From Chromatiaceae bacterium (GTDB taxonomy: Bacteria > Pseudomonadota > Gammaproteobacteria > Chromatiales > Chromatiaceae): a stretch of DNA of 39,292 nt. Numbering within the stretch: the stretch's first letter is position 1; every line of letters begins with the position of its first letter. Below, piece by piece: positions 33,737 through 39,292 of this stretch. The stretch is from NCBI GenBank assembly GCA_024235315.1, contig JACKMP010000013.1, forward strand, positions 1-39,292, written 5' to 3'. A program made the translations under genes and the position numbers. The notes under the pieces were generated by a model, which was not told the origin of the DNA, searched no databases, and saw only the letters and a program-made list of their open reading frames with translations.

Positions 33737-34201
33737 TTGGATGTGGCCGTAAGACTAACCAAGCCGACGCTTCTGCGCAAAGTCATGTCAACCCTGAACG
33801 CCACCCTGCTCTCGCTGGCCGCCGGCGCCGCCCCCCTGGACGACAACAGCCTGCGGACCTGCGTGGCCGCCGCCCGTGACGCGGCTGCGGTCACGGCTTG
33901 CGAACTGAAGGCACAGGCCGCACTCAGGGCCCGCATCGCGCAATCTTCGGCCGCCATACTCAACCGTCTGGATGCGCGGCAACGCGTGATCTTCGAGCGC
34001 AATGCCACTGCATGGGAGGCCTACCTGGACAGTGAGACCGCACTGCTCGACCTGACGCTGGCGAAGCGTCGCGACGGCCTCGGCCCATCATTGCGGCCAG
34101 GTGCGATCACTCAGCTCTACGAGGCACGCGACCGGCAACTGCTCGAGCACCTGCACAACCTGTCGTTTTCGGGCGACCCCGGCGCCAGCCAGACCCGCTG
34201 A
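33737..34201 (+). CDS. small secreted protein, possibly LprI-like (DUF1311)
   Basis: A protein of up to 154 residues. The frame can open at TTG 33737, GTG 33743 or ATG 33785. The earlier starts supply a basic n-region (RLTKPTLLRK) before the hydrophobic stretch STLNATLLSLAAGAAP, which makes a better signal peptide than the ATG. After it come two Cys about 14 residues apart (RTC...TAC) and a helical, Arg/Leu-rich body with QRVIFERNATAWEAYLDSE. This layout resembles lysozyme-inhibitor LprI/DUF1311 proteins, but the match is weak. It is divergent from psiE. I would treat the function as unknown. Confidence 0.6.
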   Translation: MDVAVRLTKPTLLRKVMSTLNATLLSLAAGAAPLDDNSLRTCVAAARDAAAVTACELKAQAALRARIAQSSAAILNRLDARQRVIFERNATAWEAYLDSETALLDLTLAKRRDGLGPSLRPGAITQLYEARDRQLLEHLHNLSFSGDPGASQTR

Positions 34202-34299
34202 CCGGACATCCCCCGGACGATTCGCGGTTGAACGGTCTCGGCGACAGCGGCCGGCTGGGTTAACATCCCGCAGGAAACAACACGCAGGCGAACACCGCG

Positions 34300-34536
34300 A
34301 TGTCCTATTTCGTCTACTACGTCACCCAGCACACCGACAGCAACCGCAAATCGCTGGAGTACGTCGATACCTTCGACAACTTCAAGGCCGCACGCAAACT
34401 GGCGCGCGACAGACGCGCGGCACTGAAGGCCGAAGGCGACGCACGCGACTGCCGAATCATCTTTGCCAAGAACCAGATTGAAGCGGAAAAGCTGTTGAGC
34501 GCGCCGCGCGACGAGCGCGTGGTCGGCGAAGACTGA
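34300..34536 (+). CDS. small conserved hypothetical protein
   Basis: A 78-residue soluble protein, MSYFVYYVTQHTDSNRKSLE... with an FDNFKAARKLARDRRAALKA helix and a C-terminal AKNQIEAEKLLSAPRDERVV motif. I recall near-identical short proteins in other gammaproteobacteria, always of unknown function. The start is preceded by an A/C-rich leader without a strong ribosome site. It stands alone on the plus strand and ends five bases before the convergent thioredoxin-like gene. The charged, helical sequence fits an adaptor or small enzyme subunit, but nothing more can be said. Confidence 0.75.
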   Translation: MSYFVYYVTQHTDSNRKSLEYVDTFDNFKAARKLARDRRAALKAEGDARDCRIIFAKNQIEAEKLLSAPRDERVVGED

Positions 34537-34541
34537 CCCGG

Positions 34542-35078
34542 CTACCTGAATTCAGTCCACCACAGACGCAGGCGCAGACCGAGCTCGGTCGAGTAGCCCG
34601 TGCCTGCGTGCCGGATGCGTCCGGCGGTATCGATCACGAAGGTCGACGGGACACCGCTCACCCCCCAGGCCCTCGCAATCGTGCCGTCCTCGTCCATCAG
34701 TACGGGCATCTGTAATCGGTGTTCGGCAAGGTAGTCGGCGAGTTCCCCTGAGTCCCCGGAGGTGGTTGCAACCGTAATGACCGGCCGGTCGGCGGCGATG
34801 CTCGCGATGCTGTCCTGTTCCAGGAGGCAGATCGGACACCAGGTCGCCCAGAAATGCACCAGAAAAGGCCCCCGGGCGGGATCGAGCTGGAACGGCGCAC
34901 CGTCCACCAAGTGGCCGAGCAGCGGCGGTGCAGCGCCGGCGACCAGGTCGCGCGACTGCCACCACTGGATGGCGGCAAATACGACCAGGAAGAAGGCGAT
35001 GTCTCGGGTCCAGCGTAGCCATCGTGGAGGCGCGGGCCTTGCCTTGTCAGGGGCGCGCAGAGGTGCCTTATCGGTCAT
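34542..35078 (-). CDS. membrane-anchored thioredoxin-like protein (TlpA/ScsD type)
   Basis: A 178-residue protein with one N-terminal membrane helix (about residues 27-43, IAFFLVVFAAIQWW) and a periplasmic thioredoxin fold. The redox motif is WCPIC with Cys81 and Cys84, in FLVHFWATWCPICLLEQDSI. The cis-Pro loop is GVSGVPSTFVID. The FWATWCPIC...VITVATTSGD pattern matches ScsD/MtbDsbE-like oxidoreductases, which act on protein disulfides and in some bacteria on copper stress. No scsABC partner is present. It converges with the 78-residue gene and precedes a lytic transglycosylase gene by 82 bases. Confidence 0.88.
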   Translation of the reverse strand: MTDKAPLRAPDKARPAPPRWLRWTRDIAFFLVVFAAIQWWQSRDLVAGAAPPLLGHLVDGAPFQLDPARGPFLVHFWATWCPICLLEQDSIASIAADRPVITVATTSGDSGELADYLAEHRLQMPVLMDEDGTIARAWGVSGVPSTFVIDTAGRIRHAGTGYSTELGLRLRLWWTEFR

Positions 35079-35160
35079 TGGGGTGAAGTCAGGCAGCGCT
35101 GCAGTTGGTGGTGGGTGGGATCAGCGTCAAGTCGGCCGGCTGGTGGCACCACGACAAGGG

Positions 35161-35790
35161 TCAGCGCAGCGCCAACTGGTCTCCGCCGATCATGGCGTTG
35201 TAGAAACCGATCACCTTGCGCACGTAGTTCTGGGTTTCGTCGTACGGCGGAATCTGGTTGCCGTAACGGATCACCGCGTTCTCACCGGCGTTGTAGGCCG
35301 CCAGCGCCAATTGCAGGTCATTGTCGAACATCTCCAGCAGGTCCCGCAGATAGGTGGACCCACCGCGAAGGTTCTCTGCGGGATCATGGCGATCACCGAC
35401 GCCATAGCGCTCGGCGGTCGCCGGCATCAACTGCATCAGTCCGACTGCGCCCTTGGGCGACACCGCATCGCTGCGATAGGCCGACTCGGCGCGCACCACC
35501 GCATGGATCAGCGCCGGGCGCAGACTGCTTGCATCGGCGGCACGTTCGATCAACGGGGCCAGCCGGTCGCGCCGCCGCTGCAGCTCGGCGAGCGTGGCCG
35601 CCGAATCACTACCACTGCGGCCGGTCGAGATCCCGTAGCGTTTGATCAGCTTCATACCGGCCGTCGGCTTGTCGGTCAGCAGGATGTGGCCACGCGCATC
35701 GCGGTACTGGTACACATCAGCCGTCGCCGCGGGGGGCAAAACCGCCCCGCATGCCAGCCCAGCCAACAATGTCTTGATCACGAATCGCAT
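35161..35790 (-). CDS. lytic transglycosylase with N-terminal DUF4124-type segment
   Basis: A 209-residue secreted muramidase. The signal peptide (LLAGLACGAVLPPAATA) is followed by VYQYRDARGHILLTDKP, a DUF4124-like segment that may bind the wall. The SLT domain starts near residue 75; the catalytic Glu is Glu102 in VVRAESAYRSDAVSPKGAVGLMQLMP. YNAGENAVIRYG and YVRKVIGFYNAM complete the fold. It cuts peptidoglycan strands to 1,6-anhydro ends in the periplasm. It stands between the ScsD-like and DUF938 genes with gaps of 82 and 105 bases, so it is probably its own unit. A stem with a T-run is not visible. Confidence 0.9.
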   Translation of the reverse strand: MRFVIKTLLAGLACGAVLPPAATADVYQYRDARGHILLTDKPTAGMKLIKRYGISTGRSGSDSAATLAELQRRRDRLAPLIERAADASSLRPALIHAVVRAESAYRSDAVSPKGAVGLMQLMPATAERYGVGDRHDPAENLRGGSTYLRDLLEMFDNDLQLALAAYNAGENAVIRYGNQIPPYDETQNYVRKVIGFYNAMIGGDQLALR

Positions 35791-35895
35791 TCTTTACTCC
35801 TGCAGCGAAGTGTAGCATCGGGCCTGCGGGCCAAGACAGCCGGGGCGCCGGACTGCGACCCGTCTAACGCTTAGCGGCGAACCGGAGTCAGGACT

Positions 35896-36513
35896 TTAGG
35901 CACCGTGTTCCGTCGGGCCGCTGCGCTGCCATACCAGGGTGCGGTTGTTGACCGGCATCTCGATGTCCTCGGTCAGTGCCAGACCGGCGTTCGCGGCGAG
36001 GCCCGTCAGCCAGCCGAGGTCCCGAATCCCCATCGCAGGGTCACGCTGCTTCAGCCAGGCATCGAAGCGTGCGTTACTCTCGGAGGTATAAGCGCCATCG
36101 TAGTTGAATGGCCCGTACAGCAGGAACAGGCCACCGGGCCTCAACACCCTGCCGACTCCGCGAAACATCGCCTCGACGGCCGCGGTCGACATGATGTGTG
36201 CGGTATTGGCGCTGAACACGGCATCGAATCGCGATGCCGGCCAGTCGTCCGTCAGCACGTCGAGGTCGACCGGTGGCTCGACATTCGGCAGCGCCGCCTC
36301 TGCGAGCCAGGCCATGATGCCGGGATGATTTTCTGCCCGGTCACTGGTCTGCCACACCAGGTGCGGAAGATCCGCCGCAAAGTAGACCGCATGCTGGCCG
36401 GTCCCGCTGCCGATCTCCAGCAGGTGCCTGCAATCGCAGAGGCGCGGCTGCAGCACCGCGAAAATCGGTACGCGGTTCTCGACACAGGATTCGGCAAACG
36501 GCCTGTCAGGCAC
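35896..36513 (-). CDS. DUF938-family class I methyltransferase
   Basis: A 205-residue protein starting at GTG with VPDRPFAESCVENRVPIF, the conserved DUF938 opening. The SAM-binding motif is LLEIGSGTGQHAVYFA. Later FDAVFSANTAHIMS and LRPGGLFLLYGPFNYDGAYT fit the family. Its substrate is unknown. The GTG overlaps the upstream ychJ stop by eight bases (GTGCCTGA), so the two are translationally coupled. A longer frame into ychJ exists but is a shadow. Family length is about 200, which supports the GTG start. Confidence 0.88.
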   Translation of the reverse strand: MPDRPFAESCVENRVPIFAVLQPRLCDCRHLLEIGSGTGQHAVYFAADLPHLVWQTSDRAENHPGIMAWLAEAALPNVEPPVDLDVLTDDWPASRFDAVFSANTAHIMSTAAVEAMFRGVGRVLRPGGLFLLYGPFNYDGAYTSESNARFDAWLKQRDPAMGIRDLGWLTGLAANAGLALTEDIEMPVNNRTLVWQRSGPTEHGA

Positions 36514-36994
36514 CGCAGCACTTCTTGAATTTCTTGCCGCTTCCGCAGGGGCAAGGGTCGTTGCGCCCGACCTTCGGAGCCTCGTGGCGCTTTGTCTCCG
36601 GCTTGGGCAGCTCACCATCGACGTAGTACCAGCGTCCGTCCAGGCTCTGAAACCGACTGCGCTCATGGTGCCGCTGGACCCTGCCCTGGTCCTTGAAATC
36701 GGCGATGAATTCGACCCAGCCCTCGGCGTCGCCGGGCCGCCCTGCCTCGGTCGACACGATCTGAAGGCCCAGCCACTCGGCCCCCTCGGACCAGCGCCTG
36801 GTGGCGTCACGATCCCAGTCGGCCCGGTGTTCCGGGTGCAGGGTCTCTCCCAGGTAATCTATCGCGTGTTCGACATAGGCACTGTAGCGTGACCGCATCA
36901 GGGCCTCTGCAGAAGGGGCGGCCGCCTCGCCTTCGACGTAGGGGGCACAGCAGCTGCTGTAGGGTTGGCCGGAGCCACAATGACAAAGTTGCAT
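36506..36994 (-). CDS. ychJ: YchJ-family protein with SEC-C-type zinc motifs
   Basis: A 162-residue protein close to E. coli YchJ (152). A Cys-rich CHCGSGQPYSSCC knuckle is at residues 4-16, followed by the SRYSAYVEHAIDYL core. A second SEC-C knuckle (CPCGSGKKFKKCC) ends the protein. Both knuckles should bind zinc. I start at MQLCHCGSG because the first knuckle sits at the N-terminus in the family. YchJ has no settled function. It overlaps DUF938 downstream and has a 100-base spacer upstream to the small membrane peptide gene. Confidence 0.9.
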   Translation of the reverse strand: MQLCHCGSGQPYSSCCAPYVEGEAAAPSAEALMRSRYSAYVEHAIDYLGETLHPEHRADWDRDATRRWSEGAEWLGLQIVSTEAGRPGDAEGWVEFIADFKDQGRVQRHHERSRFQSLDGRWYYVDGELPKPETKRHEAPKVGRNDPCPCGSGKKFKKCCGA

Positions 36995-37094
36995 GGGTTG
37001 AACATCCGTCGGGAACTTCCGGCCGGATTCTAACGCGTTCAGCGCACCGCCGCCCACGACGTGCGGACACACGCCGAGGCGACGGGCCGGGGTT

Positions 37095-37217
37095 TCAGAT
37101 CACCCAGACCAGGGTCATCGCGACCGCCACAATCGCGGCTGCCTCGAAGACCAGCGTGGCGAATGACACCCGATGCGGAGGAGACTGCAATTCGCTTTTC
37201 GCCGTCTGATACAACAT
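37095..37217 (-). CDS. 40-residue single-helix membrane peptide
   Basis: Read from MLYQTAKSELQSPPHRVS, the peptide has one hydrophobic C-terminal helix (FATLVFEAAAIVAVAMTLVW). GGAAG lies eight bases before the ATG, a good ribosome site. An upstream frame of 64 residues would begin inside the RHH operator and is less likely. I recognise no family. It is divergent from a ribbon-helix-helix gene across a tandem palindrome, so it may be under that regulator. It could be a small regulatory membrane peptide. A toxin role is possible but not shown. Confidence 0.6.
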   Translation of the reverse strand: MLYQTAKSELQSPPHRVSFATLVFEAAAIVAVAMTLVWVI

Positions 37218-37246
37218 GGTGGTTACTTCCCGGTAAACTGCTCTAC

Positions 37247-37270
37247 ACTGTATATACAGTTTATATACAG
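37247..37270. promoter_or_regulatory. tandem palindromic operator between membrane peptide and RHH genes
   Basis: A perfect 14-base palindrome ACTGTATATACAGT (37247-37260) is followed 11 bases on by a second copy with 10 of 12 matches (GTTTATATACAG, 37259-37270). One-turn spacing of repeats is typical for ribbon-helix-helix dimers that bind side by side. TATATA elements inside could serve as -10 boxes for either direction, so bound protein would block both promoters. The repeats are seen; the binding protein is inferred. Confidence 0.6.
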
Positions 37271-37288
37271 CCACAGCGAAAAAGTCCA

Positions 37289-37438
37289 ATGGCGAAAGAA
37301 AAAATCATCAACTTCCGGATTGATGCTCAGCTGAAAAAGGACGCGAAGAAGCTTGCGGAAGCGGATGGACGCAGCCTGTCCAACTGGATCACCCTGCTGA
37401 TCGAGCGGGAACTTAAGAGGGCCCGAAAAAAGACCTGA
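37289..37438 (+). CDS. ribbon-helix-helix (CopG/Arc-like) DNA-binding protein
   Basis: A 49-residue protein, MAKEKIINFRIDAQLKKDAK..., with the beta strand KIINFRIDAQ that pairs in an RHH dimer, then two helices (LKKDAKKLAEADG and SLSNWITLLIERELKR). Size and pattern are those of CopG/Arc-like repressors and antitoxin DNA-binding parts. The ribosome site is weak (AAAAG). A tandem palindrome lies 19 bases upstream, so self-regulation is likely. No toxin gene of a known family follows; the next gene is the convergent hrpA. The longer upstream frame crosses the operator and is rejected. Confidence 0.8.
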   Translation: MAKEKIINFRIDAQLKKDAKKLAEADGRSLSNWITLLIERELKRARKKT

Positions 37439-37480
37439 ACCAGGCAGCGTCCGCCGGTTCGCCGTGCGACAACCATGGAT

Positions 37481-39292
37481 TCATAACCCGAGTTCTTCCC
37501 AGCGCCTGGTGAGGCGCTTGACCGAGACAGGCAGCGCTGTCCTGATTTCCTGCGCGAACAGCGACACCCTCAGTTCCTCGATAAGCCAGCGGATCTCCTC
37601 CAGGCGGGGATCGAAGCGGCCCTGCGCCAGCGCCTGGCGGTCGCGCTCCAGCCAGAGGCGCTGGATCTCTTCCATCTCCTGCATCCGCTGTTGATCGCGC
37701 GGCGCCGCGGTCGACAGCTTTTCCAGGCGCAACGCCATTGCCTTGAGGTAGCGTGGCAGCTGTGCCAGCCGATCTGGATCGGTCTGCTGCAGGAATCCGC
37801 GATAGACCATCCGGTCGAGCTGGCCCTGCATGTCGGACACCGAGTCCTGCCAGTTGGGCTGCCGCATGGCTGCGAGCGCCGACCGGACCTGGTGGGCCGC
37901 GGCAAGGATCCCGCCGACCAGTGTGGCAATCGACAGCAGCGCCGGGCCAAGACGCGGCCGCTCCTGTTCGCGGCAACGCTCGAATGCGGCCTGATCGCGG
38001 ATCGCCCAGGGGTCTTCGAGAAACGCCCGGTCGACTGCGAGGGCCAGCAGTTCGTCCAGCAGATCCGGCGCACCTGTTGCTCCTTCGGCTGTGATGTCCG
38101 CCACCTTGGCGTAATGCAGCCGCATCTGCTGAAGGCCAGGAATGTTCTTGCGCAGATTCCGCACCGTCCTGGCCTCGCGCAGCAACAGCAGTCGGCGAAG
38201 CCCCGCGCGATGTGCACGTTGCGCCGCCTGCAGACTGTCGAGCACACGCAGCTGCACATGGTCTCCACTGTCGACCAGTGCGGGGAAGCCCTTGACCCGC
38301 ATCTTTCCCGCGCGCTGCGTGACCTCGACGGGCAAGGTCCCACAGGTCCAATCGACGAGCCTGTCGTCTTGTTCCACACCCCCGATCACCCGCTCCGCCG
38401 GCAGCGCCCTCGCCCTGCCGGAAAACTCCTTCTGCAGCATCGCAAGGTCGCGTGACACCGCCAGCTCGGACCGACCCTCCTCGTCGACCAGACGAAAGCG
38501 CAACCGGAGATAGTCGGGCAACTGCTCGGGATGCCAGGCATCTTCGGGGATATGGATACCGGCCAGCTGCTTGAGCGTCGCCCCCAACACCTGCACCAGC
38601 GGCGCGTCGGACAGCGGCATCGCCTCCAGGCAGCGCTCGGCATAGTCGGGCACCGGCACAAGCTGGCGGCGCAGCACCTTCGGCAGGCTTTTGAGCAGCA
38701 ACGTCACCTTCTCACGCAGCAGCCCCGGGACCAGGCGGTCGACCAGGCCCGGCGTGAGTTGACCAAGCACGGTTACAGGAACCTTCAGCGTCACGCCGTC
38801 GTCCGCCTCGCCCGGCGCGAAGTGGTACGAAAGCGGCAACCTGGTCCCGTTCAGATCGAGCCAGTCGGGAAACTGCGCGACCCAGTCGGCATCGGGATCG
38901 AGGGGCTGCAGATCCTGCATGCGCATATGCAGAATTTTCCCCTGGCTGTCAGGCAGGCCGCGCAGCCAGGACTCGAGCTGGGCGACGCTGTAGACCTCGT
39001 CGGGGATACGCCTGGCATAGAAGCCGTAGATGACCTCTTCGTCGACTAACATCTCGCGCCGCCGCGACTTGGCCTCGAGGTCGCGCAGCCCGGCGATCAG
39101 TTCCCGGTTGTGCCGCCAGAACGGGGCCCGGGTGTTCATATCGCCCTCGGTCAGGCCAAAGCGGATGAAGATCTCGCGTGACTGCACCGGGTCGATCGGC
39201 CCGTAGTTCACCTTGCGCCGCGGCACGATCGGAAGGCCGTACAGGGTAACCTTTTCATCGGCAGCGACCTGTCCGACACGCCCCTGCCAGCG
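37481..39292 (-). CDS. hrpA: ATP-dependent RNA helicase HrpA, C-terminal part (cut by window edge)
   Basis: The frame is open from the window edge to a stop at 37481, giving about 603 residues of the C-terminal half of a protein that is ~1300 residues in E. coli. Visible parts include TLYGLPIVPRRKVNYGPIDP, IFIRFGLTEGD, FWRHNRELIAGLRDLEAKSR and a C-terminal DUF3418-type region ending LTRRWEELGL. The helicase motifs themselves lie outside the window. HrpA is a DEAH-box helicase that rescues stalled or collided ribosomes and processes some mRNAs. A GTG at 39226 is in frame but is not the start. Confidence 0.93.
   Translation of the reverse strand, partial: RWQGRVGQVAADEKVTLYGLPIVPRRKVNYGPIDPVQSREIFIRFGLTEGDMNTRAPFWRHNRELIAGLRDLEAKSRRREMLVDEEVIYGFYARRIPDEVYSVAQLESWLRGLPDSQGKILHMRMQDLQPLDPDADWVAQFPDWLDLNGTRLPLSYHFAPGEADDGVTLKVPVTVLGQLTPGLVDRLVPGLLREKVTLLLKSLPKVLRRQLVPVPDYAERCLEAMPLSDAPLVQVLGATLKQLAGIHIPEDAWHPEQLPDYLRLRFRLVDEEGRSELAVSRDLAMLQKEFSGRARALPAERVIGGVEQDDRLVDWTCGTLPVEVTQRAGKMRVKGFPALVDSGDHVQLRVLDSLQAAQRAHRAGLRRLLLLREARTVRNLRKNIPGLQQMRLHYAKVADITAEGATGAPDLLDELLALAVDRAFLEDPWAIRDQAAFERCREQERPRLGPALLSIATLVGGILAAAHQVRSALAAMRQPNWQDSVSDMQGQLDRMVYRGFLQQTDPDRLAQLPRYLKAMALRLEKLSTAAPRDQQRMQEMEEIQRLWLERDRQALAQGRFDPRLEEIRWLIEELRVSLFAQEIRTALPVSVKRLTRRWEELGL

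Noticed and set aside
37247..37260. Possible LexA (SOS) box, since the sequence contains CTG...CAG with TA repeats
   Set aside because: The gammaproteobacterial LexA box is CTG-N10-CAG; here it is CTG-N6-CAG with an 11-base tandem copy, which fits an RHH operator better.
1..39292. CRISPR array, tRNA or rRNA genes, insertion sequences or phage genes
   Set aside because: Reading both strands I saw no regularly spaced direct repeats, no cloverleaf-like tRNA sequence, no transposase or integrase motifs and no terminal inverted repeats.

Overview
The window is a GC-rich bacterial chromosome segment with typical gammaproteobacterial content: leuC/leuD/leuB with a divergent LysR regulator, aroC followed by an MFS gene, lpxD, RND efflux genes, yheT, psiE, ychJ and hrpA. 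Gene order and families suggest a free-living gammaproteobacterium, perhaps Chromatiales-like. That placement is inference from gene content, since no rRNA or other phylogenetic marker is present. I see no tRNA, rRNA, CRISPR array, insertion sequence or prophage.

Layout. (1) 1-3902: leucine biosynthesis. leuC, a 43-residue entericidin-like lipoprotein gene, leuD and leuB (cut by the window edge) lie on the minus strand, with a LysR-type regulator divergent from leuC. (2) 3989-11806: a minus-strand run read as aroC, an HcaT-like MFS transporter, lpxD, a membrane-fusion protein and an RND pump. (3) 12096-24697: a surface-glycan locus. Three plus-strand genes (GT4 glycosyltransferase, sugar-nucleotide epimerase/dehydratase, GT2 rhamnosyltransferase-like) converge on a seven-gene minus-strand operon. 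The operon starts with a winged-helix regulator carrying a degenerate nucleotidyltransferase domain. It continues with Wzm permease, Wzt ATPase with a C-terminal glycan-binding-type domain, a double-methyltransferase/TPR-like protein, a GT2-GT4 fusion, a methyltransferase and a GT4 enzyme. Wzm through the GT fusion are joined by 11-, 8- and 4-base overlaps. (4) 24836-28936: a polytopic membrane protein with a TPR-like tail, a polyprenyl-phosphate-type GT2 and, convergently, a TolC-family protein. All three are recognisable but broken by many reading-frame changes between about 25.37 and 28.9 kb, while the flanks are clean. This looks more like poor consensus sequence than natural decay. (5) 29000-39292: M23 peptidase, an ABC exporter coupled to a YheT hydrolase, PsiE, small conserved proteins, a ScsD-like thioredoxin, a lytic transglycosylase, a DUF938 methyltransferase overlapping YchJ, a ribbon-helix-helix gene divergent from a 40-residue membrane peptide across a tandem palindromic operator, and the C-terminal half of HrpA.

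How it works together. The glycan locus encodes an ABC-transporter-dependent pathway: a chain is built in the cytoplasm, probably modified at its end by methylation, recognised by the Wzt C-terminal domain and exported through Wzm. No Wzx, Wzy or WaaL ligase gene is seen in the window. The most unusual parts are the double-methyltransferase/TPR protein translationally coupled to Wzt and the regulator with a probably dead nucleotidyltransferase domain at the head of the operon.
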